Shown here in pieces: positions 35,263-49,318 of a stretch of 64,000 nt of DNA. The translations under genes and the position numbers were made by a program. Under the pieces are notes generated by a model that was not told where the DNA came from, did not search any database, and saw nothing but the letters and a program-made list of their open reading frames with translations. Origin of the DNA: Odiellus spinosus (lineage: Eukaryota > Arthropoda > Arachnida > Opiliones > Phalangiidae). Location of the stretch: assembly GCA_963920705.1 (NCBI GenBank), contig CAWUCO010000167.1, positions 620,001 through 684,000 on the forward strand, given 5' to 3'. The stretch's first letter is position 1; each line of letters opens with the position of its first letter.

Positions 35263-38200
35263 AAGAAATCATACAATATCAAAATAGTCAAATTTCAGAT
35301 TTTAAAAATTCGCTTTTTGATATTAAATGTTTTTTGAATTGACCATGTTTTCCATGTTTTACAACGGATTTTTCCAAAACTCTTGTTTTTTAGATAGTCC
35401 AATATTTGTTCTTTCGATAGGTGTTGATTTTGTCTAAATCGCTTAAAAATCAAATGTTTTGTGTCCATTTGAATCCAATAATCTTGGATTTTTAAGCGTT
35501 TTTGCTTAATTTTAACCAATTTTATATTTGTCACGTTTTGGCAATTTAGACGAAACCAAAGTCATTCGAAAGAGCAATTAATGGACAGTCTAAATAATAA
35601 GAGTTTTCAAAAATCCGTTGAAAAACAAGAAAAATATGGCCAATTCAAGAAATCATACAATATCAAAATAGTCAAATTTCAGATTTTAAAAATTCGCTTT
35701 TTGATATTAAATGTTTTTTGAATTGACCATGTTTTCCATGTTTTACAACGGATTTTTCCAAAACTCTTGTTTTTTAGATAGTCCAATATTTGTTCTTTCG
35801 ATAGGTGTTGATTTTGTCTAAATCGCTTAAAAATCAAATGATTTGTGTCCATTTGAATCCAATAATCTTGGATTTTTAAGCGTTTTTGCTTAATTTTAAC
35901 CAATTTTATATTTGTCACGTTTTGGCAATTTAGACAAAACCAAAGTCATTCGAAAGAGCAATTAATGGACAGTCTAAATAATAAGAGTTTTCAAAAATCC
36001 GTTGAAAAACAAGAAAAATATGGCCAATTCAAGAAATCATACAATATCAAAATAGTCAAATTTCAGATTTTAAAAATTCGCTTTTTGATATTAGATGTTT
36101 TTTGAATTGACCATATTTTCCATGTTTTTCAACGGATTTTCCAAAACTCTTGTTTTTTAGATAGTCCAATATTTGTTCTTCCGATAGGTGTTGATTTTGT
36201 CTAAATCGCTTAAAAATCAAATGTTTTGTGTCCATTTCAATCCAATAATCTTGGATTTTTAAGCGTTTTTGCTTAATTTTAACCAATTTTATATTTGTCA
36301 CGTTTTGTCAATTTAGACAAAACCAAAGTCATTCGAAAGAGCAATTAATGGACAGTCTAAATAATAAGAGTTTTCAAAAATCCGTTGAAAAACAAGAAAA
36401 ATATGGCCAATTCAAGAAATCATACAATATCAAAATAGTCAAATTTCAGATTTTAAAAATTCGCTTTTTGATATTAAATGTTTTTTGAATAGACCATGTT
36501 TTCCATGTTTTACAACGGATTTTTCCAAAACTCTTGTTTTTTAGATAGTCCTATATTTGTTCTTTCGATAGGTGTTGAATTTGTCTAAATCGCTTAAAAA
36601 TCAAATGTTTTGTGTCCAATTGAATCCAATAATCTTGGATTTATAAGCGTTTTTGCTTAATTTTAACCAATTTTATATTTGTCACGTTTTGGCAATTTAG
36701 ACAAAACCAAAGTCATTCGAAAGAGCAATTAATGGACAGTCTAAATAATAAGAGTTTTCAAAAATCCGTTGAAAAACAAGAAAAATATGGCCAATTCAAT
36801 AAATCATACAATATCAAAATAGTCAAATTTCAGATTTTAAAAATTCGCTTTTTGATATTAGATGTTTTTTGAATTGACCATATTTTCCATGTTTTTCAAC
36901 GGATTTTCCAAAACTCTTGTTTTTTAGATAGTCCAATATTTGTTCTTTCGATAGGTGTTGATTTTGTCTAAATCGCTTAAAAATCAAATGTTTTGTGTCC
37001 ATTTCAATCCAATAATCTTGGATTTTTAAGCGTTTTTGCTTAATTTTAACCAATTTTATATTTGTCACGTTTTGGCAATTTAGACAAAACCAAAGTCATT
37101 CGAAAGAGCAATTAATGGACAGTCTAAATAATAAGAGTTTTCAAAAATCCGTTGAAAAACAAGAAAAATATGGCCAATTCAAGAAATCACACAATATCAA
37201 AATAGTCAAATTTCAGATTTTAAAAATTCGCTTTTTGATATTAAATGTTTTTTGAATTGACCATGTTTTCCATGTTTTACAACGGATTTTTCCAAAACTC
37301 TTGTTTTTTAGATAGTCCAATATTTGTTCTTTCGATAGGTGTTGATTTTATCTAAATCGCTTAAAAATCAAATGTTTTGTGTCCATTTGAATCCAATAAT
37401 CTTGGATTTTTAAGCGTTTTTGCTTAATTTTAACCAATTTTATATTTGTCACGTTTTGGCAATTTCGACAAAACCAAAGTCATTCGAAAGAGCAATTAAT
37501 GGACAGTCTAAATAATAAGAGTTTTCAAAAATCCGTTGAAAAACAAGAAAAATATGGCCAATTCAAGAAATCATACAATATCAAAATAGTCAAATTTCAG
37601 ATTTTAAAAATTCGCTTTTTGATATTAAATGTTTTTTGAATTGACCATGTTTTCCATGTTTTACAACGAATTTTCCAAAACTCTTGTTTTTTAGATAGTC
37701 CAATATTTGTTCTTTCGATAGGTGTTGATTTTGTCTAAATCGCTTAAAAATCAAATGTTTTGTGTCCATTTGAATCCAATAATCTTGGATTTTTAAGCGT
37801 TTTTGCTTAATTTTAACCAATTTTATATTTGTCACGTTTTGGCAATTTAGATAAAACCAAAGTCATACGAAAGAGCAATTAATGGACAGTCTAAATAATA
37901 AGAGTTTTCAAAAATCCGTTGAAAAACAAGAAAAATATGGCCAATTCAAGAAATCATACAATATCAAAATAGTCAAATTTCAGATTTTAAAAATCGCTTT
38001 TTGATATTAAATGTTTTTTGAATTGACCATGTTTTCCATGTTTTACAACGAATTTTCCAAAACTCTTGTTTTTTAGATAGTCCAATATTTGTTCTTTCGA
38101 TAGGTGTTGATTTTGTCTAAATCGCTTAAAAATCAAATGTTTTGTGTCCATTTGAATCCAATAATCTTGGATTTTTAAGCGTTTTTGCTTAATTTTAACC

Positions 38201-39749
38201 AATTTTATATTTGTCACGTTTTGGCAATTTAGACAAACCAAAGTCATTCGAAAGAGCAATTAATGGACAGTCAAAATAATAAGAATTTTCAAAAATCCGT
38301 TGAAAAACAAGAAAAATGTGGCCAATTCAAGAAATCATACAATATCAAAATAGTCAAATTTCAGATTTTAAAAATTCGCTTTTTGATATAAAATGTTTTT
38401 TGAATTGACCATATTTTCCATGTTTTTCCACGGATTTTCAAAAACTCTTGTTTTTTAGATAGACCAATATTTGCTCTTTTGAGTGGTGTTAATTTTGTCT
38501 AAATCGCTTAAAAATCAAATGTTTTGTGTCCATTTGAATCCAATAATCTTGGATTTTTAAGCGTTTTTGCTTAATTTTAACCAATTTTATATTTGTCACG
38601 TTTTGGCAATTTAGACAAAACCAAAGTCATTCGAAAGAGCAATTAATGGACAGTCTAAATAATAAGAGTTTTCAAAAATCCGTTGAAAAACAAGAAAAAT
38701 ATGGCCAATTCAAGAAATCATACAATATCAAAATAGTCAAATTTCAGATTTTAAAAATTCGCTTTTTGATATTAAATGTTTTTTGAATTGACCATGTTTT
38801 CCATGTTTTACAACGGATTTTTCCAAAACTCTTGTTTTTTAGATAGTCCAATATTTGTTCTTTCGATAGGTGTTGATTTTGTCTAAATCGCTTAAAAATC
38901 AAATGTTTTGTGTCCAATTGAATCCAATAATCTTGGATTTTTAAGCGTTTTTGCTTAATTTTAACCAATTTTATATTTGCCACGTTTTGGCAATTTAGAC
39001 AAAACCAAAGTCATTCGAAAGAGCAATTTATGGACAGTCTAAATAATAAGAGTTTTCAAAAATCCGTTGAAAAACAAGAAAAATATGGCCAATTCAAGAA
39101 ATCATACAATATCAAAATAGTCAAATTTCAGATTTTAAAAATTCGCTTTTTGATATTAGATGTTTTTTGAATTGACCATATTTTCCATGTTTTTCAACGG
39201 ATTTTCCAAAACTCTTGTTTTTTTGATAGTCCAATATTTGTTCTTTCGATAGGTGTTGATTTTTTCTAAATCGCTTAAAAATCAAATGTTTTGTGTCCAT
39301 TTGAATCCAATAATCTTCGATTTTAAGCGTTTTTGCTTAATTTTAACCAATTTTATATTTGTCACGTTTTGGCAATTTAGACAAAACCAAAGTCATTCGA
39401 AAGAGCAATTAATGGACAGTCTAAATAATAAGAGTTTTCAAAAATCCGTTGAAAAACAAGAAAAATATGGCCAATTCAAGAAATCATACAATATCAAAAT
39501 AGTCAAATTTCAGATTTTAAAAATTCGCTTTTTGATATTAAATGATTTTTGAATTGACCATGTTTTCCATGTTTTACAACGGATTTTCCAAAACTCTTGT
39601 TTTTTAGATAGTCCAAATTTTTGTTCTTTCGATAGGTGTTGATTTTGTCTAAATCGCTTAAAAATCAAATGTTTTGTGTCCATTTGAATCCAATAATCTT
39701 GGATTTTTAAGCGTTTTTGCTTAATTTTAACCAATTTTATATTTGTCAC
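35151..39749. repeat. Alternating 384- and 383-bp monomers, GGATTTTTCC marker
   Basis: Monomers ending at 35534, 35918, 36685, 37452 and 38983 carry an extra T in CAACGGATTTTTCC and alternate, between 35918 and 37452, with 383-bp CCATGTTTTTCAACGG monomers (ends 36301, 37068). The extra T shifts the minus-strand frame into a second open frame. The pair 37836-38599 is a distant copy of 24819-25583. Private changes (GAATAGACC at 36489, TTTATCTAAA at about 37348, AATTTCGAC at about 37463) are frequent. Confidence 0.75.
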
Positions 39750-42425
39750 GTTTTGGCAATTTAGACAAAACCAAAGTCATTCGAAAGAGCAATTAATGGA
39801 CAGTCTAAATAATAAGAGTTTTCAAAAATCCGTTGAAAAACAAGAAAAATATGGCCAATTCAAGAAATCACACAATATCAAAATAGTCAAATTTCAGATT
39901 TTAAAAATTCGCTTTTTGATATTAGATGTTTTTTGAATTGACCATATTTTCCATGTTTTTCAACGGATTTTCCAAAACTCTTGTTTTTTAGATAGTCCAA
40001 TATTTGTTCTTTCGATAGGTGTTGATTTTGTCTAAATCGCTTAAAAATCAAATGTTTTGTGTCCATTTGAATCCAATAATCTTGGATTTTTAAGCGTTTT
40101 TGCTTAATTTTAACCAATTTTATATTTGTCACGTTTTGGCAATTTAGACAAAACCAAAGTCATTCGAAAGAGCATTTAATGGACAGTCTAAATAATAAGA
40201 GTTTTCAAAAATCTGTTGAAAAACAAGAAAAATATGGCCAATTCAAGAAATCATACAATATCAAAATAGTCAAATTTCAGATTTTAAAAATTCGCTTTTT
40301 GATATTAGATGTTTTTTGAATTGACCATATTTTCCATGTTTTTCAACGGATTTTCCAAAACTCTTGTTTTTTAGATAGTCCAATATTTGTTCTTTCATTA
40401 GGTGTTGATTTTGTCTAAATCGCTTAAAAATCAAATGTTTTGTGTCCATTTCAATCCAATAATCTTGGATTTTTAAGCGTTTTTGCTTAATTTTAACCAA
40501 TTTTATATTTGTCACGTTTTGGCAATTTAGACAAAACCAGTCATTCGAAAGAGCAATTTATGGACAGTCTTAATAATAAGAGTTTTCAAAAATCCGTTGA
40601 AAAACAAGAAAAATATGGCCAATTCAAGAAATCATACAATATCAAAATAGTCAAATTTCAGATTATAAAAATTCGCTTTTTGATATTAAATGTTTTTTGA
40701 ATTGACCATGTTTTCCATGTTTTACAACTGATTTTCCAAAACTCTTGTTTTTTTGATAGTCCAAATTTTTGTTCTTTCGATAGGTGTTGATTTTGTCTAA
40801 ATCGCTTAAAAATCAAATGTTTTGTGTCCATTTCAATCCAATAATCTTGGATTTTTAAGCGTTTTTGCTTAATTTTAACCAATTTTATATTTGTCACGTT
40901 TTGGCAATTTAGACAAAACCAAAGTCATTCGAAAGAGCAATTAATGGACAGTCTTAATAATAAGAGTTTTCAAAAATCCGTTGAAAAACAAGAAAAATAT
41001 GGCCAATTCAAGAAATCATACAATATCAAAATAGTCAAATTTCAGATTTTAAAATTCGCTTTTTGATATTAGATGTTTTTTGAATTGACCATATTTTCCA
41101 TGTTTTTCAACGGATTTTCCAAAACTCTTGTTTTTTAGATAGTCCAATATTTGTTCTTTCGATAGGTGTTGATTTTGTCTAAATCGCTTAAAAATCAAAT
41201 GTTTTGTGTCCATTTCAATCCAATAATCTTGGATTTTTAAGCGTTTTTGCTTAATTTTAACCAATTTTATATTTGTCACGTTTTGGCAATTTAGACAAAA
41301 CCAAAGTTATTCGAAAGAGCAATTAATGGACAGTCTTAATAATAAGAGTTTTCAAAAATCTTTTGAAAAACAAGAAAAATATGGCCAATTCAAGAAATCA
41401 TACAATATCAAAATAGCCAAATTTCAGATTTTAAAATTCGCTTTTTGATATTAGATGTTTTTTGAATTGACCATATTTTCCTTGTTTTTCAAGGGATTTT
41501 CCAAAACTCTTGTTTTTTAGATAGACCAATATTTGCTCTTTCGAGTGGTGTTAATTTTGTCTAAATCGCTTAAAAATCAAATGTTTTGTGTCCATTTCCA
41601 TCCAATAATCTTGGATTTTTAAGCGTTTTTGCTTAATTTTAACCAATTTTATATTTGTCACGTTTTGGCAATTTAGACAAAACCAAAGTCATTCGAAAGA
41701 GCAATTAATGGACAGTCTTAATAATAAGAGTTTTCAAAAATCCGTTGAAAAACAAGAAAAATATGGCCAATTCAAGAAATCATACAATATCAAAATAGTC
41801 AAATTTCAGATTTTAAAATTCGCTTTTTGATATTAGATGTTTTTTGAATTGACCATATTTTCCTTGTTTTTCAAGGGATTTTCCAAAACTCTTGTTTTTT
41901 AGATAGACCAATATTTGCTCTTTCGAGTGGTGTTAATTTTGTCTAAATCGCTTAAAAATCAAATGTTTTGTGTCCATTTCAATCCAATAATCTTGGATTT
42001 TTAAGCGTTTTTGCTTAATTTTAACCAATTTTATATTTGTCACGTTTTGGCAATTTAGACAAAACCAAAGTCATTCGAAAGAGCAATTAATGGACAGTCT
42101 TAATAATAAGAGTTTTCAAAAATCCGTTGAAAAACAAGAAAAATATGGCCAATTCCAGAAATCATACAATATCAAAATAGTCAAATTTCAGATTTTAAAA
42201 TTCGCTTTTTGATATTAGATGTTTTTTGAATTGACCATATTTTCCTTGTTTTTCAAGGGATTTTCCAAAACTCTTGTTTTTTAGATAGACCAATATTTGC
42301 TCTTTCGAGTGGTGTTAATTTTGTCTAAATCGCTTAAAAATCAAATGTTTTGTGTCCATTTGGATCCAATAATCTTTGATTTTTAAGCGTTTTTGCTTAA
42401 TTTTAACCAATTTTATATTTGTCAC
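39750..42425. repeat. Transition to the right-hand zone, ending in three consecutive CCTTGTTTTTCAAGGG monomers
   Basis: The left-arm variant AGTCTTAATAATAAG, not seen to the left, first appears at about 40567 and dominates from here on. Monomers ending at 41661, 42043 and 42425 are all 382 bp, with TTTTAAAATTCGC (one A fewer), CCTTGTTTTTCAAGGG and GAGTGGTG. The last of them also carries CCATTTGGATCC and CTTTGATTTTT. One copy (40516-40897) lost two bases in AAAACCAGTC. No gene is present. Confidence 0.78.
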
Positions 42426-45400
42426 GTTTTGGCAATTTAGACAAAACCAAAGTCATTCGAAAGAGCAATTAATGGACAGTCTAAATAATAAGAGTTTTCA
42501 AAAATCCGTTGAAAAACAAGAAAAATATGGCCAATTCAAGAAATCATACAATATCAAAATAGTCAAATTTCAGATTATAAAAATTCGCTTTTTGATATTA
42601 AATGTTTTTTGAATTGACCATGTTTTCCATGTTTTACAACGGATTTTCCAAAACACTTGTTTTTTAGATAGTCCAAATATTTGCTCTTTCGAGTGGTGTT
42701 AATTTTGTCTAAATCGCTTAAAAATCAAATGTTTTGTGTCCATTTCAATCCAATAATCTTGGATTTTTAAGCGTTTTTGCTTAATTTTAACCAATTTTAT
42801 ATTTGTCACGTTTTGGCAATTTAGACAAAACCAAAGTCATTCGAAAGAGCAATTAATGGACAGTCATAATAATAAGAGTTTTCAAAAATCCGTTGAAAAA
42901 CAAGAAAAATATGGCCAATTCAAGAAATCATACAATATCAAAATAGTCAAATTTCAGATTTTAAAAATTCGCTTTTTGATATTAGATGTTTTTTGAATTG
43001 ACCATATTTTCCATGTTTTTCAACGGATTTTCCAAAACTCATGTTTTTTAGATAGTCCAATATTTGTTCTTTCGATAGGTGTTGATTTTGTCTAAATCGC
43101 TTAAAAATCAAATGTTTTGTGTCCATTTCAATCCAATAATCTTGGATTTTTAAGCGTTTTTGCTTAATTTTAACCAATTTTATATTTGTCACGTTTTGGC
43201 AATTTAGACAAAACCAAAGTCATTCGAAAGAGCAATTAATGGACAATCTAAATATTAAGAGTTTTCAAAAATCCGTTGAAAAACAAGAAAAATATGGCCA
43301 ATTCAAGAAATCATACAATATCAAAATAGTCAAATTTCAGATTTTAAAAATTCGCTTTTTGATATTAGATGTTTTTTGAATTGACCATATTTTCCATGTT
43401 TTTCAACGGATTTTCCAAAACTCATGTTTTTTAGATAGTCCAATATTTGTTCTTTCGATAGGTGTTGATTTTGTCTAAATCGCTTAAAAATCAAATGTTT
43501 TGTGTCCATTTCAATCCAATAATCTTGGATTTTTAAGCGTTTTTGCTTAATTTTAACCAATTTTATATTTGTCACGTTTTGGCAATTTAGACAAAACCAA
43601 AGTCATTCGAAAGAGCAATTAATGGACAGTCTTAATAATAAGAGTTTTCAAAAATCCGTTGAAAAACAAGAAAAATATGGCCAATTCAAGAAATCATACA
43701 ATATCAAAATAGTCAAATTTCAGATTTTAAAAATTCGCTTTTTGATATTAGATGTTTTTTGAATTGACCATATTTTCCATGTTTTTCAACGGATTTTCCA
43801 AAACTCTTGTTTTTTAGATAGTCCAATATTTGTTCTTTCGATAGGTGTTGATTTTGTCTAAATCGCTTAAAAATCAAATGTTTTGTGTCCATTTCAATCC
43901 AATAATCTTGGATTTTTAAGCGTTTTTGCTTAATTTTAACCAATTTTATATTTGTCACGTTTTGGCAATTTAGACAAAACCAAAGTCATTCGAAAGAGCA
44001 ATTAATGGACAGTCTTAATAATAAGAGTTTTCAAAAATCCGTTGAAAAACAAGAAAAATATGGCCAATTCAAGAAATCATACAATATCAAAATAGTCAAA
44101 TTTCAGATTTTAAAATTCGCTTTTTGATATTAGATGTTTTTTGAATTGACCATATTTTCCATGTTTTTCAACGGATTTTCCAAAAAACTCTTGTTTTTTA
44201 GATAGTCCAATATTTGTTCTTTCAATAGGTGTTGATTTTGTCTAAATCGCTTAAAAATCAAATGTTTTGTGTCCATTTCAATCCAATAATCTTGGATTTT
44301 TAAGCGTTTTTGCTTAATTTTAACCAATTTTATATTTGTCACGTTTTGGCAATTTAGACATAACCAAAGTCATTCGAAAGAGCAATTAATGGACAGTCTT
44401 AATAATAAGAGTTTTCAAAAATCCGTTGAAAAACAAGAAAAATATGGCCAATTCAAGAAATCATACAATATCAAAATAGTCAAATTTCAGATTTTAAAAT
44501 TCGCTTTTTGATATTAGATGTTTTTTGAATTGACCATATTTTCCTTGTTTTTCAAGGGATTTTCCAAAACTCTTGTTTTTTAGATAGACCAATATTTGCT
44601 CTTTGGAATGGTGTTAATTTTGTCTAAATCGCTTAAAAATCAAATGTTTTGTGTCCATTTCAATCCAATAATCTTGGATTTTTAAGCGTTTTTGCTTAAT
44701 TTTAACCAATTTTATATTTGTCACGTTTTGGCAATTTAGACAAAACCAAAGTCATTCGAAAGAGCAATTAATGGACACTCTTAATAATAAGAGTTTTCAA
44801 AAATCCGTTGAAAAACAAGAAAAATATGGCCAATTCAAGAAATCATACAATATCAAAATAGTCAAATTTCAGATTATAAAAATTCGCTTTTTGATATTAA
44901 ATGTTTTTTGAATTGACCATGTTTTCCATGTTTTACAACGGATTTTCCAAAACACTTGTTTTTTAGATAGTCCAAATATTTGCTCTTTCGAGTGGTGTTA
45001 ATTTTGTCTAAATCGCTTAAAAATCAAATGTTTTGTGTCCATTTCAATCCAATAATCTTGGATTTTTAAGCGTTTTTGCTTAATTTTAACCAATTTTATA
45101 TTTGTCACGTTTTGGCAATTTAGACAAAACCAAAGTCATTCGAAAGAGCAATTAATGGACAGTCTAAATAATAAGAGTTTTCAAAAATCCGTTGAAAAAC
45201 AAGAAAAATATGGCCAATTCAAGAAATCATACAATATCAAAATAGTCAAATTTCAGATTTTAAAAATTCGCTTTTTGATATTAGATGTTTTTTGAATTGA
45301 CCATATTTTCCATGTTTTTCAACGGATTTTCCAAAACTCTTGTTTTTTAGATAGTCCAATATTTGTTCTTTCGATAGGTGTTGATTTTGTCTAAATCGCT

Positions 45401-46641
45401 TAAAAATCAAATGTTTTATGTCCATTTCAATCCAATAATCTTGGATTTTTAAGCGTTTTTGCTTAATTTTAACCAATTTTATATTTGTCACGTTTTGGCA
45501 ATTTAGACAAAACCAAAGTCATTCGAAAGAGCAATTAATGGACAGTCATAATAATAAGAGTTTTCAAAAATCCGTTGAAAAACAAGAAAAATATGGCCAA
45601 TTCAAGAAATCATACAATATCAAAATAGTCAAATTTCAGATTTTAAAAATTCGCTTTTTGATATTAGATGTTTTTTGAATTGACCATATTTTCCATGTTT
45701 TTCAACGGATTTTCCAAAACTCATGTTTTTTAGATAGTCCAATACTTGTTCTTTCGATAGGTGTTGATTTTGTCTAAATCGCTTAAAAATCAAATGTTTT
45801 GTGTCCATTTCAATCCAATAATCTTGGATTTTTAAGCGTTTTTGCTTAATTTTAACCAATTTTATATTTGTCACGTTTTGGCAATTTAGACAAAACCAAA
45901 GTCATTCGAAAGAGCAATTAATGGACAGTCTTAATAATAAGAGTTTTCAAAAATCCGTTGAAAAACAAGAAAAATATGGCCAATTCAAGAAATCATACAA
46001 TATCAAAATAGTCAAATTTCAGATTTTAAAAATTCGCTTTTTGATATTAGATGTTTTTTGAATTGACCATATTTTCCATGTTTTTCAACGGATTTTCCAA
46101 AACTCTTGTTTTTTAGATAGTCCAATATTTGTTCTTTCGATAGGTGTTGATTTTGTCTAAATCGCTTAAAAATCAAATGTTTTGTGTCCATTTCAATCCA
46201 ATAATCTTGGATTTTTAAGCGTTTTTGCTTAATTTTAACCAATTTTATATTTGTCACGTTTTGGCAATTTAGACAAAACCAAAGTCATTCGAAAGAGCAA
46301 TTAATGGACAGTCTTAATAATAAGAGTTTTCAAAAATCCGTTGAAAAACAAGAAAAATATGGCCAATTCAAGAAATCATACAATATCAAAATAGTCAAAT
46401 TTCAGATTTTAAAATTCGCTTTTTGATATTAGATGTTTTTTGAATTGACCATATTTTCCATGTTTTTCAACGGATTTTCCAAAAAACTCTTGTTTTTTAG
46501 ATAGTCCAATATTTGTTCTTTCAATAGGTGTTGATTTTGTCTAAATCGCTTAAAAATCAAATGTTTTGTGTCCATTTCAATCCAATAATCTTGGATTTTT
46601 AAGCGTTTTTGCTTAATTTTAACCAATTTTATATTTGTCAC
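42044..46641. repeat. Twelve-monomer block, copied again at 48937-53150
   Basis: Order of marks: GGATCC monomer, ATTATAAAAATTC monomer, AACTCATG monomers (two, the second with GACAATCTAAATATTAAG), a plain monomer, a CCAAAAAACTC monomer with TTCAATAGG, a CTTTGGAATGG monomer, an AAACACTTG monomer, then plain, AACTCATG, plain, CCAAAAAACTC. The same order is found at 48937-53150 except that the first CCAAAAAACTC monomer (43959-44342) is missing there. The offset is 6893 bp before that point and 6509 bp after it. Within the block 43576-44724 resembles 45875-47023 at an offset of 2299 bp. Confidence 0.82.
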
Positions 46642-47788
46642 GTTTTGGCAATTTAGACAAAACCAAAGTCATTCGAAAGAGCAATTAATGGACAGTCTTA
46701 ATAATAAGAGTTTTCAAAAATCCGTTGAAAAACAAGAAAAATATGGCCAATTCAAGAAATCATACAATATCAAAATAGTCAAATTTCAGATTTTAAAATT
46801 CGCTTTTTGATATTAGATGTTTTTTGAATTGACCATATTTTCCTTGTTTTTCAAGGGATTTTCCAAAACTCTTGTTTTTTAGATAGACCAATATTTGCTC
46901 TTTGGAATGGTGTTAATTTTGTCTAAATCGCTTAAAAATCAAATGTTTTGTGTCCATTTCAATCCAATAATCTTGGATTTTTAAGCGTTTTTGCTTAATT
47001 TTAACCAATTTTATATTTGTCACGTTTTGGCAATTTAGACAAAACCAAAGTTATTCGAAAGAGCAATTAATGGACAGTCTTAATAATAAGAGTTTTCAAA
47101 AATCCGTTGAAAAACAAGAAAAATATGGCCAATTCAAGAAATCATACAATATCAAAATAGTCAAATTTCAGATTTTAAAAATTCGCTTTTTGATATTAGA
47201 TGTTTTTTGAATTGACCATATTTTCCATGTTTTTCAACGGATTTTCCAAAACTCTTGTTTTTTAGATAGTCCAATATTTGTTCTTTCGATAGGTGTTGAT
47301 TTTGTCTAAATCGCTTAAAAATCAAATGTTTTGTGTCCATTTCAATCCAATAATCTTGGATTTTTAAGCGTTTTTGCTTAATTTTAACCAATTTTATATT
47401 TGTCACGTTTTGGCAATTTAGACAAAACCAAAGTCATTCGAAAGAGCAATTAATGGACAGTCTTAATAATAAGAGTTTTCAAAAATCCGTTGAAAAACAA
47501 GAAAAATATGGCCAATTCAAGAAATCATACAATATCAAAATAGTCAAATTTCAGATTTTAAAATTCGCTTTTTGATATTAGATGATTTTTGAATTGACCA
47601 TATTTTCCTTGTTTTTCAAGGGATTTTCCAAAACTCTTGTTTTTTAGATAGACCAATATTTGCTCTTTCGAGTGGTGTTAATTTTGTCTAAATCGCTTAA
47701 AAATCAAATGTTTTGTGTCCATTTCAATCCAATAATCTTGGATTTTTAAGCGTTTTTGCTTAATTTTAACCAATTTTATATTTGTCAC
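46642..47788. repeat. Three monomers linking the twelve-monomer block to the 765-bp dimers
   Basis: A CTTTGGAATGG monomer (to 47023), a plain 383-bp CCATGTTTTTCAACGG monomer (to 47406), and a 382-bp CCTTGTTTTTCAAGGG monomer with GATGATTTTTGAA (to 47788). No gene is present. Confidence 0.7.
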
Positions 47789-49318
47789 GTTTTGGCAATT
47801 TAGACAAAACCAAAGTCATTCGAAAGAGCAATTAATGGACAGTCTTAATAATAAGAGTTTTCAAAAATCCGTTGAAAAACAAGAAAAATATGGCCAATTC
47901 AAGAAATCATACAATATCAAAATAGTCAAATTTCAGATTTTAAAAATTCGCTTTTTGATATTAGATGTTTTTTGAATTGACCATATTTTCCATGTTTTTC
48001 TACGGATTTTCCAAAACTCTTGTTTTTTAGATAGTCCAATATTTGTTCTTTCGATAGGTGTTGATTTTGTCTAAATCGCTTAAAAATCAAATGTTTTGTG
48101 GCCATTTCAATCCAATAATCTTGGATTTTTAAGCGTTTTTGCTTAATTTTAACCAATTTTATATTTGTCACGTTTTGGCAATTTAGACAAAACCAAAGTC
48201 ATTCGAAAGAGCAATTAATGGACAGTCTTAATAATAAGAGTTTTCAAAAATACGTTGAAAAACAAGAAAAATATGGCCAATTCCAGAAATCATACAATAT
48301 CAAAATAGTCAAATTTCAGATTTTAAAATTCGCTTTTTGATATTAGATGTTTTTTGAATTGACCATATTTTCCTTGTTTTTCAAGGGATTTTCCAAAACT
48401 CTTGTTTTTTAGATAGACCAATATTTGCTCTTTCGAGTGGTGTTAATTTTGTCTAAATCGCTTAAAAATCAAATGTTTTGTGTCCATTTGGATCCAATAA
48501 TCTTTGATTTTTAAGCGTTTTTGCTTAATTTTAACCAATTTTATATTTGTCACGTTTTGGCAATTTAGACAAAACCAAAGTCATTCGAAAGAGCAATTAA
48601 TGGACAGTCTTAATAATAAGAGTTTTCAAAAATCCGTTGAAAAACAAGAAAAATATGGCCAATTCAAGAAATCATACAATATCAAAATAGTCAAATTTCA
48701 GATTTTAAAAATTCGCTTTTTGATATTAGATGTTTTTTGAATTGACCATATTTTCCATGTTTTTCTACGGATTTTCCAAAACTCTTGTTTTTTAGATAGT
48801 CCAATATTTGTTCTTTCGATAGGTGTTGATTTTGTCTAAATCGCTTAAAAATCAAATGTTTTGTGTCCATTTCAATCCAATAATCTTGGATTTTTAAGCG
48901 TTTTTGCTTAATTTTAACCAATTTTATATTTGTCACGTTTTGGCAATTTAGACAAAACCAAAGTCATTCGAAAGAGCAATTAATGGACAGTCTTAATAAT
49001 AAGAGTTTTCAAAAATACGTTGAAAAACAAGAAAAATATGGCCAATTCCAGAAATCATACAATATCAAAATAGTCAAATTTCAGATTTTAAAATTCGCTT
49101 TTTGATATTAGATGTTTTTTGAATTGACCATATTTTCCTTGTTTTTCAAGGGATTTTCCAAAACTCTTGTTTTTTAGATAGACCAATATTTGCTCTTTCG
49201 AGTGGTGTTAATTTTGTCTAAATCGCTTAAAAATCAAATGTTTTGTGTCCATTTGGATCCAATAATCTTTGATTTTTAAGCGTTTTTGCTTAATTTTAAC
49301 CAATTTTATATTTGTCAC
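47789..49318. repeat. HOR: 2-monomer unit of 765 bp, two copies
   Basis: 47789-48553 and 48554-49318. Each pair is a 383-bp monomer with TTTTTCTACGG and a 382-bp CCTTGTTTTTCAAGGG monomer with AAATACGTTG, CAATTCCAGAAATC and CCATTTGGATCC. The first copy has TGTGGCCATTTC (about 48098) where the second has TGTGTCCATTTC. Confidence 0.88.

Noticed and set aside
42374..49275. GGATCC and TGATTTTT variants as a functional site
   Set aside because: They are two linked substitutions marking one subfamily, copied along by duplication (42362, 48489, 49254, 56917, 57681); nothing else suggests function.
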